Assembly: GCA_000708835.1 (NCBI GenBank)
Contig: DF237288.1
Location: 1-64,000, forward strand
Origin: Klebsormidium nitens
Taxonomy: Eukaryota > Streptophyta > Klebsormidiophyceae > Klebsormidiales > Klebsormidiaceae
Length of the DNA stretch: 64,000 nucleotides
Direction of reading: 5' to 3'
Part shown: positions 38,876 through 51,351 of the stretch, piece after piece
How positions within the stretch are numbered: position 1 is the first letter of the stretch
Layout of the letters: each line of letters begins with the position of its first letter
The notes under the pieces: model-generated
Databases searched by the model: none
Told to the model about the DNA's origin: nothing
Seen by the model: the letters and a program-made list of their open reading frames with translations, nothing else
Translations under genes and position numbers: made by a program

Positions 38876-40089
38876 CATCTTCGCCCCAGCTCAGGAGGCT
38901 CGAAGCATTCGTCTGCACGAACAGCCTCGGCAACCCAAGAAAAGACAAAGAGCTTCTAGCCCTCCCAAGCAAACTTCTCACTTTGTTCAAACGTTCCAAA
39001 TGAAAAGCTGGCTGCTGCGCCCAGGCTCTCACGGTGACATGCCCCACATTATCATATGCTGTGAACTTTGAACATACGGAACTACAACTACCGTACTGCT
39101 TTCGGCGAAAAATAAATAATTATTTGGCCTGCTGAAAATTTTAAATAATTATCCAAGGGCGATAATGGTCGATAACGGTTCTTTTTAGCAGGTAACGTTG
39201 GGTCTGCCGAAAGTTTAAAACGTTTCATAATTAATTATTTTGCGTCGAAGGTGCCGATATTAAAAAGCAGTACGGTAATACAAGTACAACTTCAAACACT
39301 CAGGACTGCCACAGTGCCACTGACAAAACAGACGACCGACGTCAGTTCTCGAGCTGCTGGCCCGACAAGTGGTCGCCCGAAAATGCTTCGAAGCCTTCGA
39401 GAGCTCACAAGAACGGTAAGCTCTTGACGGTTCAATTAAATGCCACATGTATAGTTTTGGCACAGAAAATCACCGGTTTTGGAGACGTTAGTCCGGTTAT
39501 CCGAAACGACAGCCGTTTCGCGGAGCGACCAATCTTGCATTAAAAGTGATCTCCATAGACCTAACAGAGGCATGACACTGACAGTTCGCACCAGACTTCT
39601 ACAAGAAACATTTCTTTTGTTTTCTTAATTCACAGAATCCGGTTTATGTAAGACCTCCGTTCGACCTTACCGGTACCATAACCCTCTACCTCTGATTAAA
39701 CTGCAGGATCTGTGGAGCTCAGAATATCGAAACCAGAGATTATCGCACCACGTCCGTCAAAAGTTGAATGGTGCGAATGGCAATGAGTCGTCAAACGTCC
39801 ATGACGTCCTCCTCAGCCGTTCAGGTTGAACGTAGACTGGAGACTGAGTCCAGTCTGGCTGGCACAGAGAAGCTTCCAACCCCGTCACTCTCTGATCACC
39901 TGTGTGCAAGTCGGACTGGGTGGCTCAAGTTGCTTGCTAAGGCGTTCCTGCCGCCTGCGCTGTTGGGCAGGTCAGCTACCGTCGGCCAAGACCTGCTGGG
40001 ACCTTGTGCTTGCCTCTGCTTGTGTCCGTAGCCGGGGACATCCTTGACTGGTGTATTGCAAGATTTTGCTGCTCAGGCGGAGCGAGGAC
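38876..40089. promoter_or_regulatory. Shared upstream region of kinase and ABC1K fusion genes
   Basis: About 1.2 kb between divergent start codons. It contains an AT-rich MITE-like element (39089-39277) beginning roughly 210 bp upstream of the kinase start codon. A plus-strand frame at 39768-40031 was not needed for the ABC1K model and shows no recognisable domain. The promoter role is inferred from position. Confidence 0.4.
39089..39277. mobile_element. AT-rich MITE with TA-flanked terminal inverted repeats
   Basis: TACCGTACTGCTTT (39089-39102) is exactly inverted as AAAGCAGTACGGTA (39264-39277). If the outer TA is a target duplication, the element is 39091-39275 (185 bp) with CCGTACTGCTTT ends, which would fit a Tc1/mariner (Stowaway-like) MITE. 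The interior is AT-rich with several inverted TAATTATT and GATAA pieces and no coding capacity. TA is self-complementary, so the duplication cannot be separated from the repeat by sequence alone. Confidence 0.65.
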
Positions 40090-43000
40090 ATGGCAAGGGC
40101 CAAACTGCTGCCATGCACAGGGTCTGGCACCTTGCTGGGGAGAAGGTTGAAAGTGTTTGCAATGGCCATTGCTGTCTTCTTCGACTACAAGGTATGTTGT
40201 TGGCGCCTCCCTTGCTGGTCTTAAGGCCGTTCTAAGCATTCGCTGCCCTAGCTGCCCCCCCCACCTGTAGCTTTTCTTTGACCCTGCAGTGATCTGCGAT
40301 GGTGGCCGTCCCATCCTGTGTCCATGCATGGGCTGCCCTGCCCCCTGACTGGCCTGCCTCTGCTGCGTGCAGCGGCTGCAGCGGCGCAGCAAGTGGATCA
40401 AGGACAGCGCCAAGGTGGACGCGCTCTACGAGGCAGCCCACGAGCGCAACGCAGCGCGCATCTTCTCCACCATCTGCGCCCTTGAGGGCCTCTGGGTGAG
40501 TGCCACCACTTGATACTGGACGCGCCGTTCCTCACTGCCTGCCTGCCCCGTCACCTGGACAGAGTGCTCCATGATCAGATCTGAGGATACAATTGACTCA
40601 TCTTTGGGCGGCACCCCCCCTTGCGCAGGTGAAGGCTGGGCAGTATCTGTCCTCGCGCGCGGACGTGCTTCCGGAGGCGTACATCAGCAGACTAAAGCTC
40701 CTGCAGGATGCGCTGCCCCCGCGCCCCTTGGAGGAGATTGTAGAGACTGTGGAGGAGGAGCTGGGGGGGAAGGTCCAGGACCTCTTCACATCATTCGATG
40801 AGACGCCACTGGCCACAGCCTCCATAGCCCAGGTGATTGCCAGACGGCTTGTTGCGGAATTTCTTTAGGTCGTTAATAAAGTGAACTTCGACCAGAAACA
40901 GAGCTCTGGTTGATTTATTATTCCCCACAGTAAGTCTGTCATTTGATTACTGAAAGAGGCTGATAGCACCACCTTTTTCCCTTGTGTTGTACATGGGCAG
41001 CTGTCATGGGCCCGCCTGGAACTTCAACTTACGATGACCAGCTACTCCCAGATTCCTGGAATTTGTCAGTCATGAGCCATCGGTTCATTGCCCAAAACTT
41101 TGAAGGTCCAGAGTTTTACAGCGTCTAAGATGGGCGCTCTTCTCTTTGAAGTTTTCAAGACCGCTGGCCTGCGGTCTGACAGCCCGTCTTGTGTCAGGTG
41201 CACCGCGCGGTGACGCTGGAGGGGCAGCAGGTGGTGGTCAAGGTGCAGCACCGGGGCATCAAGGAGGTCATCCTCCAGGTGTGGCCCCGCCCCTCACCTG
41301 CTGTCACTGCCCTGCTTATTCTGGAATGCCAGCCCTTCGATTGGTACGACTTGGGTGCTTGGGGTGGGTTGCATGTGTTGCTGTGCTTGGCCGTGTGGAC
41401 CCGTCTCATGTGCGCTGCAGGTTGTTGAGGGGTTGCCAGTTCTGAGGAAAGCGCGTATCACTTCACTCTGGGTGTGCTCCTGCAGGATCTGTCCAACCTG
41501 CGCACCATCGTTGAGTGGATAGCCTGGTCGGACCCGCAGTACAACTTCGGGCCCATGATTGATGAATGGTGAGTTGCTGCTGCGTGCATCTTGTCGGCAA
41601 TCCGTCAGCCTCTTTCCGTCACATCCTTGTTTCTCAGAGCTTCAACGAAACCTTGAGCATTGTTGTGTCGTTCTGTTTCCGGCAAGGTCTGCTATTGGCG
41701 CCATTTTCCAGCCATGTTGACGCATGACACCGTTGCTTTTTGGCATTCGAACTTCGGAATGTAGTTCGATGTTTCGGTTTCCCTCTGCAGGTGTGCGGAG
41801 GTGCCCAAGGAGCTCAACTTTGAGGTGGAAGCGGGTAAGCCGCCCCCGTTTCAACTGGGCCCGTCGAGAAAACGGGACCATGCTTACGTGGTATTAGCAG
41901 GTCCTTGAAGGCTGTGCTTGCAGAGGTCGTCTCTCGGTAGTCAGGATGAACCTCCCGGCCAGAGGGGCCAGAGACGTGGCAGCTTGTCTCGCAGTGGTTC
42001 GAAGAAGACGCAAACCAGCCTCAGCGATGCCACAAATGATTGTGCCGCCTACTATCTTCGTGCGCCGCAGCCAATACGGACCGCGTGCGCACCAGCCTGA
42101 GCGCGGATGCCAGCGCTGCGACGCGGGTAGAGGTGCTGCTGCCGGCGGTGGTGCGGGCCACGCAGCGCGTGCTGCTGCTCGAGTTCTTTGACGGGCTGCG
42201 GCTCAACAACCGCGCCGCGCTGGACGCGCACGGGGTGGACCGGCAGCGCCTCGTGGAGGTCATCTGCCGTGCCTATGCGCGGCAGATCTATGTCGACGGC
42301 TTCTTCAACGCAGACCCGCACCCTGGCAACTTCCTAGGTAAGCCTGTTCAGCGAAAACCGTCGCTTTGTCCACCGATGTGTCCTGCAGTCGGCTTGCCTG
42401 CAGTCGCCCCTGGCTCCTCGAGTCTCTCCTCTCTGGCCTGCCTTCTTGCCTTGAGATCGTGCCTCCGATCCTGTGTGGTGCAGTTTCGAAGGTCCCTCCC
42501 CACGCTCCAATCCTGCTCGACTTCGGGCTGACCAAGACTTTGCGCCCGGCCATGAAGGTCGCCCTCGCCAAACAGCTCTTAGCCGCGGCCGAGGTCAGCC
42601 CCGCTGCAGTTCGCCCTGTCTCCTGTAGGACCCACCATGCTTTCTCGACTGTTTACAGCATGTGTGAAATCTAGATTGTCAAGTGGAGGCCGGTCCTTTC
42701 AGGCTAGTAAACCCTCCTGGTCTGGGTTGATCAGGCGCACTCTTTCTCTTGCCGAATCTGACTGGGCTTTGCGTGCATTGCAGATGGACATGTCGGCGCT
42801 GCTGAGCTCGTTCGAGGAGATGGGCCTGCGCCTCAACCGCGACATGCCCGAGGAGAGCCTGGCGCTCACCAACTTCTTCTTCCGGAGGGCCGCCCCCGCT
42901 CAGGAGGCCAAGGTCAGCGCACGCCCCTTCCATTGACATGCTGCAGGCCACGTACAACTGCTTCTGTGAAGGAGTCCTCGCAAAGCTCAACTCTGGAAAC

Positions 43001-46000
43001 GTAGGGTATGTGCCTCGGTTCAGATGTGTAAGCCGGGCATGAACGAGCGGATGCTAAGCCCATAGTTCGGTTGCGTGGCCGCTCGCAGGCCGAATTCGAG
43101 AAGTGGCGGCAGGAGCGCGAGGAGGAGCAGAAGCGCGCGGCCGACGAGGACAAGGGCCTGCGCAGGAACCCGGTTAGCCTGCCCCGCCCCGTCCTTGCCA
43201 GGGCGGCCAGCACGGCCGCTGACGTCTGCAACATGTCAAGCCAGCTGCAGCACACGGTCATTCATATGTTAACTTGTCGCTTTCCAACTGTCCCATGCCT
43301 CGCGTCTTGTGTGGCCTCCTCGCACAACCTTTGAGTCTCCCGAATTCAGGGATGACGAGTCCGACACGAAAGCCTGGTCGAGCACGGCTCTTTGCACGCG
43401 TGGCAAGGATGCGTCCCGCTGGCTGACGGTGTCCCGGCCCTTCTGTCGCAGGTGGACGCGTTCCCGGCGGATGCCGTCTTTTTCATCCGCGTTCTCAATC
43501 TGCTACGAGGTACAGCGTCAAGCCTCGCCCTTCTTCATGTGCAGTGCGAAGCCACCACCCACCGCGGTCAACCTGTCATGTCTTGTATAGACCGTCGTTC
43601 CGGTCGCTTTCGTTCGCGCTGCTTATTCTGGAAGCGTGTTGAGTGAAAGCAGCGAGAGTGTATTAGCAGGCAACGGATAAAACTACCTTTCCTACAGCGT
43701 TTCTTCCACGGACACAGGCATCACCCTCCAAATTTCGGAGGTCCTCTGCTCTCTCCGTCCTTTTGCTGGGCGCATGCCGACTTTGCTGACGGCGGGCTGG
43801 GCTGTCGGGTGCAGGCTTGTCGAGCAGCCTGGACACGCGCATCGAGTACCTCGAGGTGATGCGCCCCTTTGCGGAGGCCACGCTGTCCAGGTAGCCCACC
43901 GCAAAACCCACATATTTGCATCACACTCAGTTGAACATCTTCAGCGCCAGCCCTGACCACGTTTTGAAATCCAGTCTAAATCAGCAGCCCAGTGCGCTTC
44001 GTCGTGCGTACCCCTCTTACTCTCTGCACGGTGCACAGTGCTCCTTTGTCGATCTCTGAGCTGCTCCTCTCCCTCTGTGCCGCAGCGAGCTGCAGTCTGC
44101 GGCCGGCCCTTCGGCCCCCTCGTTCGTGCTGGCCACCCCTGTTCGCAGCGTTGTGGACGAGCGCGTACGCGCGCTGCTCACCCAGCTGGCGCAGGGCGGC
44201 AATCTGCAGGGCATCCAGGTTAGTCGCTGCTGCGCTGCGAGCGTCCGGCCCACTGATTATCGGCCGGACTGCCTTTGCGCCACACTGCCTTGCTGCCTGG
44301 CTCCGTTGTATGGCTTGGCTTGGTTGCTTGTGCTGTAATTGACTGAGAGTATACCGATCTCTGTTCTGCCCAAGGTGACGGTTTTGGTGCTTCGTTCAGG
44401 GAAGGGCTGCAGGTAGGTGTTGAAAGAAGTTTGCGTTTTGGGGGTAGCGGGAACGGTTGCGAATGTTTAAATGGGGCGTGGGAAGCTGGATGGAGATGGT
44501 GTGGCACGCCGCCACGGTTTCTTCTTCCTTCACCGCCTGTGCTGCTTTCCCCCCAGTCCTCTGCCTGACCGGGTGCCGCTGTGCAGGTGTGCGTGTACCA
44601 CCGGGGCGCGGTGGTGGTGGACTGCGCGGGGGGCCGCCTGGGCCGGTACGATCCTCGGCCCGTGCAGCTGGACTCGCTCTTCCCCTGCTTCTCCGTCACC
44701 AAGGGCGTCACCGCCGGCCTCCTGCACTGGCTGCACGACAAGGGGTGAGCGCCACACGATCGTTGAACCGGGCGGCTGTTAAAAGTAGACAAAGTGTGTT
44801 TGCGTTTCCCTAGTGCCCCTTGCATGGCGAGGCTTGGTTGCGAGGAGGCACCGCGAGCGGTCTCCGCCCTCGCTCACAATGCTTTGGTCTACATCACGGG
44901 GAACAGAACGTGGAGAGGCAGTGCGCGTATCCCGTGGCTGCCTCCACTGACTCGGCCGCCTGTCTGACGCCCCGCTCGTGCTGGTGCAGCAAGCTGCCGT
45001 TCGACGCGCTGGTGGGCAGCGTGTGGCCCGGCTTCGCCAAGAACGGCAAGGAGACTACCACCGTGAGTGCTATTATCCGCTCAGGCAGCGACGGCACTGT
45101 CAAAACTCCGCCTTAAAGGCTTCTACGTTCCTAGCAGAGAATAGACCTTTTAAAAAACTCAACACTCTCTATCGAAGCCCTCCCCATGCCAATGCCCGAG
45201 CCTGCCGTTTCTCTGTTCTGCTGGTTGCCCCTGCCCGCTGACCCGTGGCTGCTCCAGGTGGCCCATCTGGCGACCCACCGTGCGGGCCTGCCGCACGCGG
45301 GGACCAAGGACGTGGTGGCCAACCCCACCGTGGTGCGCGACTGGCAGAGCATGCTGCGCCTCATGGAGGAAGCGTGGCCCGAGACGCCGCCCGGCACGAA
45401 CCAGATGTACCATTGTGAGGCATCCTCGCAGGATCGAGGCGTTGCTGTCGTTCGGACTACTTTTCCATTGCAGCAAATTGCCACCAAGAGGCCCTTCAAC
45501 TTGCTTCTTGCTTATACCCTGGGCCCCCAGTGTACTGCTTTTGACAAGCTGGGCCCGCACACAGGATCTTAGAACCTTTGGTGGCTTGTTTGGATCTCCT
45601 TGCAAGGACGTGTCCTGCGGTGCTCGTTGTAGCGCTATACGTCCTGCATCTCCATGCTCGTCTCCTCCTTCCAGTTGGCCGCTTTCGTCTGCTGAAGAGG
45701 ATGTGGAGTAATCCAAGTATGCTGTGCTGAGGTCCGGTCCCAAATTGGCCGCAGATTTGAGCTTTGGCTGGCTGGCGGGCGGCCTGATCGAGGCCGCTGC
45801 GGGCCACTCGTACGGGCGGCTGCTGCAGGCCGTGTTCGCCACCCCGCTCGGCCTGGACGGCGAATTCTACGTGGGCATACCTCCAGGTCAGCAGCGCACT
45901 GACAGGGTCTTCTTCTGTAAATGCCGCAACCAATAGCCGTCGCACATTTGCGGGGTGGGCAGCCCTGTTCGGGGCGTCATTCCAGCACCCACCCCCAGGG

Positions 46001-47161
46001 CCCTGGATCGAATACAAAAGCGGGCACTGATCCGGCGATCATTTTATCGAAGACCAAAGGTCGTGTACGTTCCGGATAGCTTTGCTTGCTTCAGCTTTGC
46101 AAAACAAGCAAGACGAGTTTTCGCTTGTCTGAGGATACGAGCGTGTTGTGTTTGCTTCGGCGCAACAAGACTTGCAAGAGCTCCCAAGCTTTATATGGTG
46201 AACTTCGGTACCAGTGAACTCCGCTTGTCTTCGCCCTCCCGCAGGTGTTGAGACCCGCCTGGCCAGCTTAAGTATGGACCGCCCGACCCCCGGAACGGCG
46301 TTGGCCACCGCGCTGGCCACCCGTCAGAGTGTAACACCACAACCCGGGGCAGCCGCTTCAAGCAGCCCGGCAGGGGACGCCCCCGTGCCCGTGGTCGAGC
46401 CGCCGGGTCCGACCTCCGAGGTGGGTGACGCAGGCCCAGGCAGCTCTGCTGACGTGGCAGCGGGGGTGGGGCCGGGGGGCAGCAGCTCAATCGGAAACGT
46501 AGGAAACCTGGCGGCGCTTCCGCTGGTGTTTAACAACCTGTTCGTGCGCCGAGCGTGCATCCCGTCCGCCAACGGGCACTTCTCTGCGCGGGCGCTAGCG
46601 CGCTTCTATGCATCCATGGCGCGAGCGGGGGCCATTCCGCCAGCACACCCCGGCTGGGATCGCTCCACTGAAACGCCCCAAAAAGCGGCCGAGAAAGGAG
46701 GGGACAAAAGTCGGCCGGGGCTGTTCCGGAGAGGTGTGAAGAAGGGCAGTGTTGCGGAGGAGACGCCCGCCCCCATTGACGTGGCGCTGAGCAGCGACGG
46801 GCGGTTGTTCGATCGGCCGGCCGAGCAGGTATTTGCGGGCATCACCGGGGTGGGGCCGTACGCCCCGCTGGTGCCGCCTGAGTCGCACTGGGGCCTGGCC
46901 TTCGGCCGCTTCTTCCTCCCGGGCGTCAGCGCGGCCGACCAGAGTGGCGGGCGCGTGATCGCATTCGGGCACAGCGGCATGGGCGGCTCCACCGCCTTCT
47001 GCGACCCGGAGCACGACTTCGCGATCGCGGTGACCATCAATAAGATGACGGTCGCGCACAACGAGACCAAGGCCGTGGTCCGCCTCGTGTGCGAGCAGCT
47101 GGGCGTGCCCGTCCCGGCCAGCTTCCTGCTGCAGCCACCGCCGGAAGCACAGGCCACGTAG
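40090..47161 (+). CDS. ABC1/UbiB-type kinase fused to a serine beta-lactamase-like domain
   Basis: Eighteen exons: 40090-40191, 40373-40495, 40629-40832, 41198-41278, 41486-41568, 41791-41834, 42071-42337, 42484-42593, 42784-42912, 43089-43172, 43452-43509, 43815-43890, 44086-44218, 44587-44744, 44990-45062, 45258-45414, 45755-45886, 46245-47161. They join to 976 residues, close to the about 1000-residue Arabidopsis protein At5g24810 as I recall it. ABC1 part (about 1-450): K77-A-G-Q motif unique to UbiB kinases, K158 in VVVKVQH, ADPHPGN with N299, and D314 in DFGLTKT. ABC1 kinases act in plastids or mitochondria on quinone and lipid metabolism. Beta-lactamase part (about 495-976): S534-V-T-K537 (SxxK nucleophile), YHYLS (Y628-L-S630) and H914-S-G in place of KTG, all consistent with an active class C/LACTB-like esterase or peptidase. 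No clear transit peptide is visible. Exon 18 carries a long disordered Ala/Gly/Ser insert. Confidence 0.94.
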
Positions 47162-49317
47162 AAGGGGGGGGAGCGGAGCGCCGCTTTGTCCTGCATGTGC
47201 CGGCGGCAGAGGGTCCTGCTCAGGACAGGTTTCAAGGACCGCTTAAGACCGTTCGTAGAAAGGTGCGGTTACTGTTGAAGCAGACAGAGTTGTTCACCAA
47301 CTTGTATCATACATATATGCTTGCATTGGGCAAATTATTTTCAGCAGGATTGACTACTTCCGGAAAGATTTCTTCGGTTGAAACCGCTATTTTTATCAAC
47401 GAAACTGCAACCTAAGATTTGGCACGGACACTGCTTATGCACATAGTCGATCACGAAAACTACTCGTTTGTCTCGGTTTCTACTTTCGACGATTTCGATC
47501 GACCTTCTGGCACGCGCTGCTCATCAGATGAGCATGTCGACTCCGGGATTTGCTAAGCCATGGTGAGAAATGTTAAATTGGACATAAATTGTATTGCTTC
47601 CTTGCAAGTGTGAGATTGAGAAATGTTGTGGCCTCTAAATTATTTACCTCTACTTACACTACTTGTATGCTCTTCGACCTCGCGGGCCATGCCATACCTG
47701 TGGTCATTCGATATTTCACCAGTCCACATAATATTCGAACCCGCACGTCAGTCAGCCTATAAGCGCGGCTTGGAGTGGGATCAAATGGATTCCTGCCTGC
47801 ATGCAATGCAATGTTAAGCAGGTCGACCTGTTCGACTTACGAAGTGTTACAAAGAGTGCTATGGATAACCATGAATTCGGACGTGTATGTTGACGAGGAG
47901 ACGCAGATTTAATTCATTCGCACCACCTACATATATGTCACCTGTATATTGAGATTGAGGCGCATAAAGTAGCAACCTCCGACCACATGCATAAATTCAA
48001 ATCGGCCAACAACCATGTGACAGCTAGACTACGTCCGGGCCGGATCGGTGAGCGTCGCAGTTGCAATCTGGCCGCCGGAAGCCAGGTTAGTGCGAAGCAC
48101 TTAACATCTGGTCAGGTTCTTGATCGAGAGTGCCGAAGTCGCTGCGCCCTGAATCACCAGGCTTCTAGTTCACAAAGAGTCAGGACGGTACTGGGGGAAT
48201 GCAGAACCAGAGCCTCCGAGGTTTGGTTCAGCATGAAGGTGTAAAGGACCGAGCGTGTAAACCAGGGTCGTCTGTTGAGTGCTGTAGCAAGCGATCAGGG
48301 TGCAAGCATTCCAATTATTCGGATGGGCCCCATCTCAATTCGAGCGTTGAGTGCAGACAAGATCTTGCGTGCTGACGAGAAACTTCTAGTTCGTGCTTCT
48401 GGATCTTATCCGAGGTTCGCAGTTGGTTGATGAAGTAAAGAACAGCGTTTGGTGCCAATTGCGTCTGCACAATTTGATACACAGCTCGCGAAACTTTTCA
48501 GCTCGAAAAGACAACCGACGACCACACCAACCACAGAAACCCCTCTCCAGTGGGCAAAACACACATTGATGACCATGGCTGGATGAGCGGTTTGATCGTG
48601 ACTTGCATCGATTGATTCAGGAGGACCAAACAACACAGGCAAACTTTGATGCAATCTGTTCCATGTTCCTGCAGCTGAACGGCTGCTTGCCCACTGGTGG
48701 CATAAGAGCGGGCACTGCAGCTGGTGGTCTAAAATCTACAAAGATTCAACTCCAAACCCGTAGAGTTTTGGGTCTGAGCAAGCAGCCATTAAGGGGTGGG
48801 CAAGGGCTGGTCAGGGTGACTTTTACACGCAAATATCTCCTAACCCTCTCTTAATCGTACGATTGAACTCCTCGCTATAACAACCGAGGACCACGTCATT
48901 GCGCTCGGAACGACCATCAGGTGCAATCGCAACCGTTCAGAAAGGGCAGCTTCGTATCTGGCGGTGCGGAACAATGGTTCCGTCATTTGGGTAAGGTTCG
49001 GTCTCCCCTGTGTGCGATCCCTGTGTGCGATCGGTGACGAATCTCTACATAATGCCCGCCATTTGATTGGCCGGCTCAAGTTTGTAAGTTAGTCTGTACC
49101 AATGGACAATGCTGCAAGGTTGAGCTCGGGTCGAACGGGCCACAGCGCCTGAAGGACGACGCTTACTTTTTCACTGCCAAGCTACGAATGTCAGGGGAGG
49201 AAGAGGATTGCAAGAAGGAGAACGAAACGTGATGTCACACTTGGGGATATCTCTAGAAACGTAACATTCAGTCAGTTGCTGAAGCGCTGCTTCTGAGCAC
49301 TGCCAAGGCGCGAAATA
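47162..49317. other. Intergenic region, no gene seen
   Basis: Only short frames without domain marks are present between the ABC1K fusion and the coiled-coil gene. The first few hundred bases should be 3' untranslated sequence. No repeats were recognised. Confidence 0.45.
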
Positions 49318-51351
49318 ATGGAAGACTCTCTTCTTCGTGTGTTGTCTTCACCGAGTCAGCTAAAGGAGGAATGCGAACAATTTCTGACAAAGGTAAGACG
49401 TCTACATCTGTGCTCTTTAAAATGATCTGCTCATCATCAAAGGAAGGGATGCTCCTATGGTGTTCGAAACGGGCATTAATTCACTTCTCTCCACCTCCAG
49501 AAAAAATCCAAGTACCTTCGTCTGACAGATATGTATGTTTTGATTGCATATTGAAGCTTGTCAACAAATTCGGTTTGCAGGAAACAGTATTTCAAGAGGA
49601 GAGAGGAGTTGGCCTGGTAAACTTTCTGAAAACGATCGTCCGTGCCGCGTTTGCAAACAGTGTTGCGACCTCTAATGTCGCAAGGGAGGTCCTTGGACGT
49701 CAACGGGAGCTAAGAGGCGGAGTTACAGCTCTAAAATCAGACATGCAGGAGATGCTCGATCATCAGGTTTCCGAAGCCTCCAGAGATTATAGGAGGATCC
49801 TCAAAATCGTCTCTGAAGCCTCGAACATGCAAGAACGAAGGGAAGAAAGCCTACGCCAAGAAAATGCAGCCTTGAGGTTCACGATTGAGGGCAAGGAATT
49901 GCAAATCAAGCAACTGCATGAAGCGATGAACCAACTGAAAATAGAAGCAGCGCAGGGTTCAACTGCTCTATCAAATTTGCGGCTTGAGAAGCTGCAATTG
50001 CTGGAGCGCGCCGAGGCATTCGAACGGCTCTTGGAAGAAAGGTCTCAAAACTTGGTAGACACAACGTTTAGGTTCGAGCAGCAAGGAATCAAAGATCAGT
50101 TGGATATTTCCAGACTTGAAAACGATCTACGGGATGGGAAGCAGAGATCAGCTTTCTTGCGGGGAAAGTTGCGGTCAGGAGCTGAAGAGCTGGAAAGCGT
50201 TGGCAGACGCTTGAGGAGGCTTGAAGCAACTCTGCAAGGTCTTGTCGTGGTCCTAAAATGGCAGGCAGATGCCACGCAACAAAAGTCATGCAGAGCAAGG
50301 GAGCTGGAGAACAACATCGACCAACTCTCCTTGGCCCTTCATCAGAAACTGGAGGATGAGGCTGAAAAGAATCAGAAGGTGCTTGTACTGCAACAAGAGC
50401 AACAACAAGAGCTGCAAAACCAAAAGTGCAGATTGACGAACCTAGAGGAGAGCATGCAGCTTGTCGAGGAGTCTCACAGGACAACAAGAGCAAACCTTAA
50501 TCTGAAACAAGCACAGCTGTTGTTGAATCTCACAAAGCTTGAGGAAGCAGAAAAGCTGATCAAAAGCAAAGACATCGAGTCAAACAAGGTTCACTCAGAG
50601 CTCAGAGAGACACAAGAGAAGTTAGATCTGGTGACGCTGCAATCTGAGAGGAAAATCAGCGAATGCGAAAATCATGCAGAGGTTTGCAACAACTTGAGAC
50701 GAGGAAAGAATCCAAAAGGAGCCGATGAGATTGCCTGGACGTCCAAACCCAAAGAAGTAGAGCTTGACACCTCCTTATCAAAACTCTTCGAATCAGCGAA
50801 CGGAGACGAGACCGCAAGCAGATCTTCACAGTGGGGGACGGAAGCAATGAATGAAGACAACACTTTGGCGGTCTGCATTGCTGATCTCAGCAGCACATGC
50901 AAAGCCGAAAGTTCGAAGCCAACGGTTGAATCCTACGCTGACTCGCCTATAAAGAAGGTGAATACTGTCCCAAAAGGTCTTAGCGCTTGGATCGACGAAG
51001 ATTGCGACGTTCTTACAGTTACTCCGGCCGACGACGAAGATTCGCAAAGTGACGTGTGGCTAGAGTTCGATGCTGCCAGGTAAGTTTGTGCTTTTTGATT
51101 GTTAGTGTACTTCTCTCGTGGTCGATATATCCAGCTTCACTGGTAAGTCCTGACAAGGAAGATTGTCATTGAGAAGCGAAACCGGCAATTAGAACCATAA
51201 TATCAATACTATCGTTATCGAGATAGTATCGTTGACGATGTTGCCGTGCCTGTTGTGCAGGAACGCATCCAAGAGGGGCTTCACTGCTGAAAAGCATTTC
51301 TGGACAGGTGCTTCAGGCCCGCCCTACAAGAAACTGCGGTCGTGCAACTGA
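49318..51351 (+). CDS. Coiled-coil protein of unknown function
   Basis: Preferred model: exons 49318-49392, 49581-51079 and 51261-51351, in phase, 554 residues. Nearly the whole middle (about residues 80-400) is heptad-rich with Gln, Glu, Leu and Arg (REESLRQENAALRFTIEGKE, LEEAEKLIKSKDIESN), predicting a long parallel coiled coil. The last 120 residues are acidic with scattered Ser and end in SGPPYKKLRS, a basic tail that could be a nuclear signal. Such proteins often act in microtubule, centrosome or chromosome scaffolds, but I cannot name a family. Exon 1 has a good donor (AAAG|GTAAGA). The start of exon 2 is uncertain: an earlier acceptor at 49500 would add KKSKYLRLTDMYVLIAY in phase before a stop, and the large frame is also open from 49371. 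Confidence 0.6.

Noticed and set aside
39768-40031. 87-codon frame upstream of the ABC1K fusion as a possible first exon
   Set aside because: The frame starting at 40090 directly continues into the conserved KVFAMAIAVFFDYK segment, so no upstream exon is required; the frame has no transit-peptide character I can defend.
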